64,000 bases of DNA from Daphnia pulex (Eukaryota; Arthropoda; Branchiopoda; Diplostraca; Daphniidae): positions 9,766,501 through 9,830,500 of the forward strand of contig NC_060021.1 in assembly GCF_021134715.1 (NCBI RefSeq). Direction: 5' to 3'. Position 1 is the first letter of the stretch. Each line of letters opens with the position of its first letter. Position numbers and translations under genes: made by a program. Positions 36,710 to 49,345 of this stretch are shown piece after piece. Under the pieces are notes generated by a model, which searched no databases, was not told the origin of the DNA, and saw only the letters and a program-made list of their open reading frames with translations.

Positions 36710-37714
36710 TCAAGCCGCTTCTGCTGAAAAGTTGAGTTCCTCTGCGTCGTAGGCTGCTTGCAAATGTTCTTTTAATGAAATGTCTCCGCCTTCCTCTAAC
36801 AACAACTGCTGTCGCTATATTAATGCAGTTGTTGTAAAGTCAAAATTTCAAGTTACTTAAATTTTTTAAAGACAAATGTTCGCTAGTGCTGTTTCACCTG
36901 GATGTGTTGCTGAATGGCTAACCAAAGCCAAGATCCTATGACCTGTATGCAGGACGTCTTTTTAGTTACAAATCAATTGAAGTAAATTATTTGATAGTCT
37001 ACCTGATGGACATTTTTTTGGCCTCGTACGATGAACACAAAAATGAGGCAGAGTGTAAGGATATTTAAACAGTTGGTACCGACTATTACGCCAACAAGTA
37101 TTTTGATATTATCCTCTGTTTTTCAACAATCCAAGTATTAATCACCTTGAATTCAAGTAAAAGATACAGTAATTAGCGGCTTGTCAGACCTTTCCATTTG
37201 TTCACTTCGTATTGGACGGAGAGAAGGGCGATCGAAGCTAATAAGCTGAGGACAGCAAGTCCTTGACATCCGCAAATCAGCATTTTCCCTCTTTTTACTC
37301 TGCGTCAATTGATTGAAAAAAAGTTTGTAATTGGTTGACATTGAATCGAAATTTGGGTTGCCAAATGAAAGGATATGTAGTATACATTGCCACTCGGTTA
37401 CTGCTCAACAAGATGACCCATTGGGCAGTCAGGGTTAAAGCAAGCAAAGTCCAAATGACGAGAACAGCGCTGATGGCTGAAACTGACAGCCGTCTCGATT
37501 GCATGATTAGACAAACTTGGCAAATGAACTGGATAATTTCACTCAATACGACTGAAACCGAAATGAGTAGAAGACGTCGCAGTGTCTGAACGGGGAAGAC
37601 AGTGATGTGCGATGAACTGCTGGCCGTGCCATCCGACCTGTTTGAATCAAAGGGCAGAAGATTTGAATTTCCCGCGGCAGCGGCTCCATTTTCGACCGTC
37701 AGTGGCGTTTCCAT
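36710..37714 (-). CDS. Four-pass membrane protein C
   Basis: Exons are 37714-37386, 37299-37190, 37115-37003, 36942-36898 and 36814-36710, in frame, 233 residues. The start chosen is METPLTVENG. A Ser/Asn-rich N-terminal region (1-40) precedes segments at about 46-70, 78-105, 116-136 and 152-175. The C-terminal tail ends with an acidic helix. The first intron that all five relatives have after a Gln is absent here, while the Gln-Val sequence across the site is kept, so that intron was probably lost. The donor of exon 2 (GTCTGA) is weak. It is one of six tandem paralogues; function is unknown. Confidence 0.72.
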
Positions 37715-38421
37715 TCGCCAGTCACGCAGACCTTGAGAATTCACGTTTGACGTCGGGGAAAGAAAATGGATGTTTTTCACTTGGCACTTGATGTCTGCTG
37801 GTCACGCTCACGACAATCGTTCATTCACTGCTCATAACGAACGAAAAACTGTTTGAGAATATCCTGTGGTGTTGATACACAAAACCAGACTAAAGGCATC
37901 CAACGGCTCTGATCTTAAGTTTCAGTCTATATCACTTGCCCTGCACTGTTTGGTGTGTATACTGACCGGTGACGCGGCGATAGGAGAAGAAGATTACGCT
38001 CGGACTGTGACTTTCCCCCCTTTTCCCTCATCAGTGCTCCCATGACTTGCGACATCATGTGTGTTTGTTTCTTTTTCCACCCTGCCTGGTGGTGGCGTCG
38101 TCAGGACAAGAAGCCGTACAATTGTGACTTGACTTGACCAGCCTGGCTATTCGGCTCGTATCGATCGAGCAGCGTATAGAAATTTGAACTATGACGACAT
38201 TTACATTAAGATAGCTATTGATTTCGTTTTGAAAAATGTATGAAATGATAGACATTTTGCTGTATATTAATTCGTTACATTGTAGGAACAAAAAAGAAAT
38301 GGTGTCATTTATTTGAACAAAAAAAGAAATTGAAACTTTCTGTTGACTTGAAACGATAAGTTTCTCAAGGTTGGCGTAAGAAAAGTAAGACATTTTCGGA
38401 AATTTTACATAACGATGAATT

Positions 38422-39306
38422 TTAATGCGTCGCGGTTTGTTGTGTGTACTGGATCGAGGCAGATACGGCAAGTCGTTTGACCCGTAATGATAGGAATGAG
38501 GCTATTTTAACCACGATTGCGATAAGACCGCAGCCCAGCAATACAACCTCCAACGTCTTCCGTTGGGAACCTTTAGACGAAATCAAATTGATTATTCTGT
38601 ACGTTTCACATGTCTTTTTGTGAATTTTCTTACCGTAATAGTCGTCGATTGAGAAGAGGCCGTAGCATGCTCGTACTGTACCATACCTGGCAGTATTTGA
38701 AACCAAGTTCCCGCCAACCTTGTTGACAAATCCGAGAACTGAGTCGGGGAAATCGGACGTTAACACCTGTTTCTGATCGGGTATGTTGTCGGGTTTGAAT
38801 ATGTCCAGAATGCCATTCAACGGCTTGGTAAATGGCCCGTGTTCAAAATACTGCAAGCCGTATAATTGGTAAATAACTCCAGAAGCGACTCCGACCTGCA
38901 CCAGTGAGGCCATCAGAGTCATAGCGCAAACAACAAGCGTCCAGTCTCCGCTGCGAAATAAATATTGTTTTTTAAAAAACCTTTACTTTCGGTCTAAATG
39001 AGTTTGAAAATGTTTTACGTTTTCCCCTTTGGACGAGTAGCGGTCACCAGAAGTGATATGCCGGTCATTATGAGTAATAGTCCATTCCAGATGCCGACTC
39101 CCATCTTCGAGTAAGCACAGTCATCGTGATTGGCTATGATTACCGACTAGTAATTTAAGATCGGTTCCAAAAGTTAATTTCCTCGCATTCTTGACATAAA
39201 TTTGACATCAACGCTACTATTGTTTTAGTCCTACCTGAACAATGATGCTAATTACTCCCGTAGCGAAGTCCAAACAGGAGAAAGCAGATAGTAAAAACTT
39301 CGACAT
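38422..39306 (-). CDS. Four-pass membrane protein D with large extracellular loop
   Basis: Exons are 39306-39235, 39146-39019, 38950-38634 and 38570-38422, in frame, 221 residues. MSKFLLSAFSCLDFATG begins segment 1 (about 2-24). Segment 2 (37-60) has MGVGIWNGLLLIMTG, and segment 3 is about 68-92. A loop of about 85 residues follows, then segment 4 (about 178-203) with the family motif LGCG. The large loop between segments 3 and 4 is tetraspanin-like in position but lacks the CCG signature. Exon 1 is 72 nt, exactly as in the most upstream paralogue. Introns are in phases 0, 2 and 1. Function is unknown. Confidence 0.82.
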
Positions 39307-40081
39307 CTTCTTACTAGACAGTCGCAGAATGCAGTGTTCGTTGAATTGTAAAGACACCGAGATCCAATGGTTAATATCGTTCTCGTTTCAATCCACTCCC
39401 TACCTTATATACGGTATTGGCTCCAACGAACAGAGAAATGATTACAATCAACCGCAACGCGCACACAACTCCTCCTAGAAAAAGGGATGTGGTCGCCGAA
39501 ACAGTCACGCTTCCGTTTCGTAGAGCCTATATTTCGCAACCTGATTGTGTTAGGTATTATTATGTTCTTTAACCCGCTCCATGTATGTGCATAGAATAAT
39601 ATTCATTAATAGAGATTAGATTGTTTTTGTCGATGGTTTTTATAATGAGAAATGTTTCTTTTAAAAATATTCGATAGTACTAAATTATTTTGTTTTGTAT
39701 TTGGCGCTCATAGGATGTGGTGGGCTGGTTGCCCTCTTGGATTGGTGAGCGTCTTGCTGTCTGCTAGTCCGGAACAACATGTCAACATTGATTTTCCCCA
39801 GATGTATCGTGTGTGGCAAGGAATACGCCATTTCCTTCCATGTTAAGGTAATTTGTAATTTTTTATTTCTCTTAAACTGTTTAAGGATCTTAATAAGAAG
39901 TCGTAGTATCATAGTCGTGCGAATTAGTATGTATTGTTAATTTTACATGAGCAGCTTTGCTGCAAGTGCTGTAAGCGTACGTTTCTCTAGAAGTAACAAC
40001 AAATCAAGATCGCCAATTTTGTAAAACCATCAATTTTCAGTGGGGTCGACAGTTTGATTTTGGTTCTCAGCTTGTAGTGCG

Positions 40082-40890
40082 TTAATATCTGTTAGCATTG
40101 GAAGTCGAAAGTGAGCTGGACGAAATCACTGCTTCATGGGAAATGATTTTGCTGTTCAAACGTAGAAATAATATGGAAAGGGCGTTCACGAATATCGACG
40201 CAAGACCACAACCGAACAGAGTGCCCTCCAAAACTTTGAGAGAAGTAAACTCATCATCTGTTATTTTGGAAGAAATTGCAAAAAAGAATCGCCTGAAGAA
40301 ATTTTGCCATCCTTCGGTTATCGTTGACCGATAAAAAGAATGCGGTTTACCTAGTTGTGCCAATACGAAGGCCGTCTGAGGTAGCGGAGATTCCTTGGTA
40401 GACTTTAATAAAAGGCCGTAGAAAGCCGCTGACGCCAGCCCAGCCATTACGATTCCAGCTAATAGAGCTGCGACACATAAAACTACACTAGCCATGTACC
40501 TGTTCTTATTCGAAAAAAAAAAAATGAGAAAGAGAATGAGTTGTTTTTTCTTCGCGAAAGTGGGAAAGTGTGAGCGAAATCCCCTTAACATTTTTGAAGG
40601 TTCGCATAAAAATTTGCGTTTCAAGTAGAGCAACATGCTGATTCCGTTGCATGCCAAAAGCAAAGCTGTCCAGATTCCAACTCCGGTGTATTGAGAGTAT
40701 GTTGTAATATTTAAATGGTTGTAGCTTTTAAGTATCATTGACTGTTGAAAAGGCAAAAGAATAATTACTGTGCGATGATAATTCATATTCAATTCTAGGC
40801 AAAATCTACAGCTAGCCAAACCTGGACGAGTAGAACAATTAGCGCCAGAATAAGGTTAGAGGCAGAACTGATTCGCAGAGGAACCGTCAT
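40082..40890 (-). CDS. Four-pass membrane protein E
   Basis: Exons are 40890-40822, 40741-40590, 40499-40351 and 40257-40082, in frame, 181 residues. Segment 1 is in exon 1 (MTVPLRISSASNLILAL onward), segment 2 has TGVGIWTALLLACNG, segment 3 is Ala/Val-rich at about 77-100, and segment 4 has LEGTLFGCGLASI. A Ser-rich short tail ends the protein. Phases are 0, 2 and 1. It is the closest to protein D in the segment 2 and 4 motifs. Function is unknown. Confidence 0.82.
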
Positions 40891-42004
40891 TTTTTTTTCC
40901 TCTGTCGACTGACACAATAACTGCACTGCGCATTCTAAAAGTCTCGGCATGACGGAAACAGAATTTTGAACATTGATTTATTTGACGAATAAAAAATAGG
41001 ATGCGGTGACTGACGTGGCTTTGTATAGCTTGTCAGATCCTTGCTTGATTTTACGTCGCATTCCAAACGCTAACATCCGTTGGATAACGGTCCGACAACG
41101 CATACTTTTGCGCATCAGAAATTTCCATATCTTTAATTCAAGAATTTTCTGAAAAATTGCTCACCTTGGTATTTTTAAAAATATCGAATGCCGTATTATT
41201 TGAATAACCATAATCTAAAATATGGTTAGCAGTAAACCAGATTGGGCAACGTGATGCAATTCACGTCCCACACACTGACGAACAGAGGGGCGAGTTTTTC
41301 TGCAGTGACGTCATTATTTCAACGCCTTGGTAATTATTGAAGTATTTTTAATTGCGATCAGATATTTGCCTATTTTTGTAATAATTAGATATTTGCCAAT
41401 AGCTTTGAAACTTTTACAAGGAAAGAGCTCAATGCTCAATTATTTACGCTGACAAAGACCTATTTTCGTCCGTTTCCGTCGAAAACATTGTGCTGTGCCA
41501 GTTGCGCTTTTGTTCGCCCTTCTTCTCCGCAAATAACGCTGAATTTCCTTTCGCTCTCTCTCAACTCGTTATCCTTGGCCCCGTTTCCCATCGGCACATG
41601 TCGGCGGTGGTATACGTGTGCTCGTTGATGACACAAGCTCGCGGCCGCCTTTTCGCATCTTGATTGAAAATTTCCGCCCATCACTCTCTGAAATAGGATG
41701 CTATATGATGTAACCAACTCATCTTTGATTCCAATTCGGTAGGGGAGTGATGAGACGAATTTCATGTTCATAGGCTATAGTGCCCAGAGGAAATCGTTAT
41801 TTAGAATTATGTGCACGATGTATTCAGAGGTATGATTTTCTTTTTTTCACTTTTAGAAACACATACAAACAATAATTTTGTGGGAGTGGTTGATAACATC
41901 AGTGAAAATATGGTTAGAAAATTAGACTTTTGTGTTTAATGCAATTTATCTTCTAATGTTGTGTGAATATGGGTGTGAAATGCGTTGCTCTAAGTGTACT
42001 GGTC
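40891..42004. other. Spacer between two membrane-protein genes
   Basis: No exon is found between the start of protein E and the stop of protein F. The DNA is moderately AT-rich without a clear repeat. Confidence 0.5.
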
Positions 42005-42699
42005 TCAATTGTAACAGTAGCATGAAATGAAGCTCAAGCCTCCGTTGATAACGCATGCAAAGCAACCGCCAAAGAGCATGACGCCATCGAGAGCCTTTTG
42101 AACTGTGCCTGTATGGCAAAACGATAGAAATCCGTTAGATGGATTTGACTTTGATTGCATTGGATGTACTTACAGTGCTCTTTGCGGACAAACTGATAGA
42201 CGCAGTACCAATCGTTGACGATATTTTCAATGTTAGCGGCCATAACACCGATCAAAGCGATAGAACAGAAGAAAGATACCAAAGCCGTAGTTACCTCCCA
42301 ATGGTTACTGTAAATAAAGGTGTGGTGAATTCAGTCTTACGTCATTTTGGGTCAAAGGATAAACATCTTGGTCGATTTTCAAAGTAAAGAATTCTATACG
42401 TACTAAACGCGGGCGAGTTTGTCTTTGTTAGCAGATCGCCAGAAAACAATGCCAGTGATCATAAAGCTCAATCCAGCCCAAATTCCAACTGCCACCTTTT
42501 CTAGCGGGCCTGTTTCTTCATTGGAGCTGTAACGGGCCAGGGTACTTATCTGTTGAAACGCACAAGTTAAGGAAACAAATTTTTTTAAAGGATCTCCAAC
42601 GAAGAATGTCTCTTTGACTTAACGTACTTGAAAGATGATAACCACGACGGCTGTGCAAATGTCCAAGAAAGCTAAACTTTTAATTAAGAAATTTGCCAT
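42005..42699 (-). CDS. Four-pass membrane protein F (short)
   Basis: Exons are 42699-42628, 42549-42404, 42307-42174 and 42108-42005, in frame, 151 residues, the shortest of the array. MANFLIKSLAFLDICTA starts segment 1, segment 2 carries VAVGIWAGLSFMITG, segment 3 lies in VSFFCSIALIG, and segment 4 in LDGVMLFGGCFACV. It ends with a Cys/Tyr-rich tip and no tail. Introns follow the 0-2-1 phase pattern. As the 5'-most gene of the array and the simplest in structure, it may be near the ancestral form. Function is unknown. Confidence 0.82.
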
Positions 42700-45600
42700 T
42701 TTGATTGTTGGATTTCTTTTGAATACTCCCGTGTGTCCGAGGAAATGACGAATGTAAAAACTCTCCGACGACAGACTGGCAATTTCAAACGAACGACTGG
42801 CACATTATCTTTTCAACGGTTGGTCCATCGACGGACTTTTATCACCCCTCAAAAAACAAAATGTTTCGGGTCAGATTGGAACAGATAAGCTCGCGTCGTG
42901 TAGATGGTAGTAGATAACATGACCGGTAGTATTGCGTGTAACTAGGTGATAGCAGCGTCCTGTGTGGGATAGGAACGTAGTACACTCTATCGTTAAAGAA
43001 TAAAACCTGTAAGGTTATTCGTCATAAAGGCACAACTGCTATATTATGTTTCGATTAATTAAATGATTCACCATCAGTTGCATGACGAAACTTTTTGGCA
43101 ATAGGGACAGAATGGATAATAATAGAATTTTACCGCGATGTTACCATACAAAATTACTGCCCATCTTGTGTCCGCTCATACATCAAGTCCAACGTGTATT
43201 ATAACGGAACTGTCATCCGTATTCGGTTATCAGTTATAACGTTTGCGAAATGTTTTTCTTTGTTATTTTTTACGGATGCGAAATATTTCTTCTCTTCTCA
43301 AAATCGTGTGTAATTTCCGTGACCGACAGTTTAGTCTTATCAGAGTAATTTGAGTGTGCGCCATTGTTTGAATGGTTACGCAACACAATCTACACGGCCT
43401 GATAACGGCCTCTGCGGTGAAAAAGCGTTGAGCCTTACCGGTAGAAGGCGTCATCTGTTCACCGACTTTTGGTCGACACCTTGAACTAGAAATAAATAAA
43501 TGATAATAATTTTTTTTTTAAATCATGCAACTGTTGCAGCGTGGGTAACTTCTTCTAGCCTACACGTTTGAACGAGTTCGTCAAATGTTTGTCTACTCAT
43601 TGGCTGCTATTTTTTTTAATTTTACTAGCCATCCTGTGGGTGTGTGAGTGCCAGTCTGTACCATTGCGTACCAGTTCGTCCATACTTCTTCAGTTTTTAC
43701 CCTTAATTTACATAACCATAATCGCCTTATGGTGGTGGTTGAAGAATTCGGTATCTTTAAAAAAACAAAAAAAACGGTAAAACAGAACTTCTGACTTTAG
43801 AATGGCCTAGACAATGAAACCAGTTTTATGATTTTTAAAATTAACTACTTTCTGTCATCATCGGTTATGCAAGCGAGCACGTCTTTTTTGCTTCTTGTTT
43901 TTTAAATTCAAGTCAAACATTTTCTATTCTCCATATAATAATCCTTTTTTTTCACGAAATTAAAAATGAAATTAGTTGAAAAGAAAACGGAGAAAGATAA
44001 AAGTATAACTCCCCAGTCGACTCCATTCCGTTTTCCGCATCACCTGCTTTGCCCTGTCATTCTGATTCGACACGGGTTAAAATAATTTTACTGGAATATT
44101 CTTCCGGGTTGCACCGGGTTGCACAGTCTTGAATAGTTTTACTTCTCTTCTTGAATTTATTTCTTTCGTTGCACAGAAGCGCTACCGTAAATATTGTACC
44201 CTCACAAACATGCCCGTTTGTAACAATATGTAATAATGTGCAATCGTTCGTTTCATTCACAGAAAAAGCCGGAAAAAGCAAGATGTCACATCGGAGGAAC
44301 CATCTTTTTGCATTCATCAACTGTCAAGATGCGAAGATGGACGCCCGGAGGATGTCACGTTTTCCCGCGATTTTGATTGAATCAGCAAATCAAGTAACCT
44401 CTATGATTTTCTTATTTTGTTCTTCGTGTACTAAGGTAGCTTAGAAGAACTTTGTCTCGGGTTTATGATCAATAATGGCTGCAATTTTTGGGAATTTTGG
44501 TGAAGTGCAAGACTGTTTCCTTCCTGCTTGGAAATAGGTCCATGTCAGCTTCAGAAGGTTATACCAATGCCCGAGGCCGTATTCGTTTATTTTATGGGCC
44601 TATAACGACCACGGACAACTCCGTTATTCATACCGATGTGGTTGCTTGCTCACGATTAAAGTTTATTTCAGTTTAAGATCGTAAACGCTGTTTTGGCTGT
44701 TTTTTTTTTGTTTTTGTTTTTTGTTTTTTTTACTACAGGATAAGATTTCAAGAAGAAAAAAAATCAAGTGTTCATTGACTTGTATTTACATTTTTTGGGG
44801 AATTATTGCAGAAATTGACAACGTAAAGTTTTACCATTTTGGGGCATTTTTGGTTAGTCGTAATATTTTTGTTATTGAACTGCGGTTGTAAGACGACTGC
44901 GTTACCAGTATTTTTAGTTCTCGGTTGGAAAAGAAAATGGAATGCTTGCTACGTTTGAAAATCCAAAGAAATCTCGTTCAATTTGAAACTATGCTTCTCA
45001 GTTTGCAGGCTCCGAGAGTTAGCTATTTAACCTGTTTTGTTTCACGACTGTTTAAATAGCCTGCGCAACAAAGGTTAATACGTGGAATTTATCTAATTAC
45101 AGATACATTACTTTTTTAAATACAAACCGTCGCTGTCCCTTAAGGGTTACAAGTTATACGTTTTAGGGAAAAGAATACCGGTTTTCTCCAGAATGTAGCC
45201 CGAATCTGTCTATAACTCAGGTGGGAGTGGTTTATATATATCCACGGAGTTGTGAGACCTGCTCTATACAGAACCAACCTCAGTGTTTTCGTGGGTTGTT
45301 GGGTGCATCAGCAGCCACAACTAACGGTCCGACGCCATCCTCACACGCCTGACTTAAACTTTTGCCTATGTGGCATTAACTCGTGTAGTTTGTTTTCTTG
45401 GACTTGCCTGATAAAATAGGATACAACTTGAATAGTTTCATTCAAAGTGAACGATCACGGACTTCCAATTCAACAGTAAGTCATTCAAGAAATCGCTTTT
45501 GTCTTTTCTGCCAATCAGATCTCTTTTTCTAACTTCAAATGGCGTTTTCAGTATTATTATTATTATTTTTTTAGAATGTACTAGTTCATTGTGGTCGCTT

Positions 45601-46622
45601 AAACAAACATTTAAAATTTTAAAATACCAACAGAAATGCATAGGCAGAACGAGGACTGATTCTATGTATTTGGTTCAACACTAGTTTTTCCGGGTTCAAT
45701 GTCCTCCGCCTAGACAGTTAATCCATTTCACACAAAACACTAGGCGTTTGGGGTTTCCATTCTTTTCGGATATGGTCTGGCTAGGGCTACGATCCGATAG
45801 GATATCTTTCCGTCTTGACCTCACGTTGCCTTTTATTCATGACATCGACTTGGCATCCTCTTTCCCAAGTCAAGCTTGATAGGACTTTTCAATCAGACAG
45901 TTCACAGATAAAGTCACTGATTCTCGTTGTGTTTCGTGTCCGTTTTTTTTTCTAGGGACGAGACAATGCCCATCTAAGGATTAACGGTAAAGAATTCGAT
46001 AAATACAGTTATTTTTGAATTTTCCGTCTGTGAATCTCGTACCATACACTACAAGAAATTGGGAAAGACAAAGACTTTTTGGGCATATAGCTAAACCAGT
46101 TTCGTTTATTGAATTTATTTCATCCAACAATGAGTCAGCTAGAAATCAGTGCCGTAGTTGCGCAATGATCGGGGGATGCGCAACATGTTTTCCTTCACAT
46201 CTGGAAAGGAAGGAAAAAAACTGTTAAGTCATCGAATTTAATTGTTTTTCTATACAAAGCATTGTTCGAAATTAGGTTCTTATGAAACTCAAGATTATTT
46301 CTTAGGCTTTTGAGAGTAGAATATTGGAACCACGAACCAATTTTTGGTATCGGATAAGTAATTATTTTGATGCTCGGTGTTTACTGTATATTAGCAGTCG
46401 TAACGGTATAAATCTGTAAATTGTATGATATATAATGAGAAATTGAAAACTGTTCACATTAAGCGCGATTTGTAATCGTGACCAGAACATGAAACTTTAA
46501 TGTTATGGAAAATTGCTGCATCTCGTGAGCGTGTTTTGACTTTTGCTTAAAAAAAAGAAATATATATATATATATATAAAAATATACCGTTACAGAACTT
46601 TTTCTGGACGAGAGCTATCTGC
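42700..46622. other. Intergenic region left of the first GMC gene
   Basis: Several open frames of 60-97 codons occur on both strands, but none has flanking splice signals, a signal sequence or a recognisable domain. I see no gene. A (TA)n stretch lies near 46560-46580, just before the TATA box of the oxidoreductase gene. Confidence 0.5.
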
Positions 46623-46630
46623 TATATAAA
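46623..46630 (+). promoter_or_regulatory. TATA box of GMC gene 1
   Basis: TATATAAA lies 65 nt before the ATG at 46695. A transcription start around 46655 would leave a 5' UTR of about 40 nt. Confidence 0.6.
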
Positions 46631-46694
46631 GACCGTGGAACATTATGCTTTATTTATCACCCAGGCCATTCGACAGGAGGCCATGTAAAAAGAC

Positions 46695-49345
46695 ATGCAG
46701 CCTTTTCTGTTTCTGCTAGTCGCCCTCTGGTGGATTCGGTCAACCATTTGCGCAACTTCGTCGCCCACTTCATTTTCGTTATTTCAATCCTACATCCGCG
46801 GGCATTTGGACGGACGATTGGAAGATGCCACCGTAATACAGACAAACGCTATCAATCTCTTTACATTTCACTTAATACCCAGCCATGTTGATAGGATCTT
46901 TTGCCGGAGTACGATTTCATCATTGTTGGGGGAGGCTCGGCTGGAGCTGTACTTGCATCCCGACTCTCTGAGATTGGTAATTAACATGAATTGGACACTT
47001 ATAATTTATTTATTTTTTCCGGGCTGTTCCATCACCGTAACATTTGTTTGCATTTTATGTTCATTTCAAAGCTGGATGGACGGTTCTCTTGATAGAAGCT
47101 GGCGGCTTAGAGACCATCGTGTCAGACATTCCCGGCATGGCCAAATATCTTCAGTTAACTGATATCGATTGGCAATACCAGACAGAGCCGCAGGCTGGTC
47201 AGTGTTTGGCGTTGAAGGATGAACGGTATTAGTGTTCGGTTATAAATGTTGCGATCGACTACCACTTATTCAACGCTATATCATTCAAACAGGTGCAATT
47301 GGCCGCGAGGAAAAGTGATTGGTGGTTCCTCTGTATTGAATTACATGTTGTACGTTCGCGGAAATAAGCGCGACTACGACGGTTGGGAAAAGGCCGGCAA
47401 TTACGGCTGGTCCTACAAAGATGTTCTACCCTATTTCATCAAATCGGAGGATAATCGAAATCCGTATTTGGCAAAGAACAAAGACTATCATGGAACGGGT
47501 GGGTTACTTACCGTTCAGGAGGCCCCCTACAGCACGCCCTTGTCAATAGCTTTCATCCAGGCCGGAGCTGAACTTGGTAATTCTTTTTTTTTTCTTCTCT
47601 TCATCCCTTCATTTCGTTTTCTCTACACATTTGAACAACTGGAAATGAAATGTGTGACAGAGGGAAGTAATCACGACCGGTTTCTTACCGCCAACGGGAA
47701 TAACCCGGGCCTTCCATCTGTCTGTCTGTTTGTTTCCCCAAGTTCGATTAAACTGGTTGTATTCCCCATGGCTAAGAATGGCGACATAACAACACAAAAT
47801 CAGACACATATTCCGAGTGCTAAACTGTATATTTTTTTTTTTTCAATTCTCGTCCCTCAAACAGGATATCAAAACCGAGACTGTAATGCAGAAAGCCAAA
47901 CGGGTTTCATGGTAAGAGTTCTCTTCGTCAATGCCAACGTTTTGATGAGAGAATTAATTGACAAATTCGTGAAATAGATTCCTCAGGGGACAGTGCGGGA
48001 CGGAAGTCGATGTTCAACGGCCAAAGCTTTCTTGCGCCCTGCCCGCAAACGGAAAAATCTCCACGTCGCTCTGCGCTCTCACGCTCATCGTGTGTTGATC
48101 GACGATCAGAAACAAGCCTACGGCGTGGTTTTCGAGCGGGGCAAGAAAATCCTGCAGATTCGCGCCAAGAAAGAAGTGATCCTGTCAGCAGGAGCAATCG
48201 GCAGTCCTCAGCTGTTGATGTTGAGCGGAGTTGGCGATCCAGACCACCTCAACTCGGTGGGTGTTACAGTGAAACATAGCCTTAAGGGCGTCGGTCAGAA
48301 CCTGCAGGACCACATTTCTGGCCGAGGGATGGTGTACCTGATCAACGAAACAGTTTCCTACGTCGAAACTCGTTTTCTAAATATTCAATCGATGCTGAAT
48401 TACGTCAGACATCGAGGACCTCTGACCGCCTTGAGCGGCACAGAAGGACTGGCCTGGGTGAAAACGAAATACGCTGACCCCAAGTAAGCTGACAATCTCA
48501 TAATATTCTTGAATGTTATTCAATGTTCAATGAAATGCTGTTTTGTAGAGACGATTACCCCGACATGCAACTTCAGTTTATTGCCGGTTCAGACGTTTCT
48601 GACGGAGGCCTGTCGCTCAAAAACAACGACAACGTCAAGGATTCAGTGTAAGTCGTAACGTTACTTCCGGTACCGCTTCCAGTAGTTCACATACTTTCTG
48701 TTTCGTTTCACAGCTGGAAAGAGTACTACGAGCCTATAGCCTATCGAGACAGTTGGCAACCCATTCCCATAGTGCTGCGACCCAAATCCAAGGGTTACAT
48801 ACTCCTTCGCTCTAGTGACCCATACGCCAAGCCGCTGATTTACGCCAACTACTTTACACACCCGGACGATATTAAAGTGATGATTGAAGGGATGAAGATC
48901 GGACTGGCGTTGAGCAAAACGGAAGCCTTCCAGCGTTTCGGATCGCGTTTATACGACAAACCTTTCCCCGGATGCGAGACTTTGCCTCTGTGGACGGACA
49001 AATACTGGGAGTGCTTCCTACGACACTATTCCACCACACTTTATCACCAATCCTCCACCTGTAAAATGGGTGTTCTCGACAAAGAACCACTGGCTGTGGT
49101 TGATCCTGAACTTCGCGTTTACGGGATTAAAGGATTACGAGTTGTGGACGCTTCCATCATGCCAGATGTCGTCTCTGGAAATACCAATGCGCCCACGGTA
49201 TTTAAAATTGACAAAATCGTTAAACTTTTCCAATGATAAAACAAAGAATGTTTTCTTCCTTTGTTAGATCATGATTGCCGAGAAAGCTGGTGATCTCATC
49301 AAAGAAACTTGGATAGCAAAAGAAGCTTCATTGAATAATATTTGA
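46695..49345 (+). CDS. GMC oxidoreductase 1 (glucose dehydrogenase-like, FAD)
   Basis: Nine exons, all in frame: 46695-46832, 46895-46976, 47072-47225, 47293-47576, 47865-47911, 47978-48483, 48549-48647, 48714-49197 and 49268-49345, giving 623 residues, the usual size for arthropod GMC enzymes. Residues 1-20 form a signal peptide, so it is probably secreted. The FAD-binding Rossmann motif GGGSAG is at 58-63. GMC signature 1 ([19 protein letters not shown]) is in exon 4, and [14 protein letters not shown] signature 2 reads [13 protein letters not shown] in exon 6. The catalytic region has His548 in [11 protein letters not shown] and the closing SGNTNAPT motif. Where the family has GTCKMG this protein has STCKMG. 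It is related to insect glucose dehydrogenase, which oxidises sugars or related alcohols with quinone acceptors. The exact substrate cannot be read from sequence. It is a tandem paralogue of the gene at 53 kb. Confidence 0.92.

Noticed and set aside
39652..39846. Short frame between membrane-protein genes, possibly a transposon fragment
   Set aside because: Only about 45 residues look protein-like, and I could not match them to a transposase or reverse transcriptase motif.
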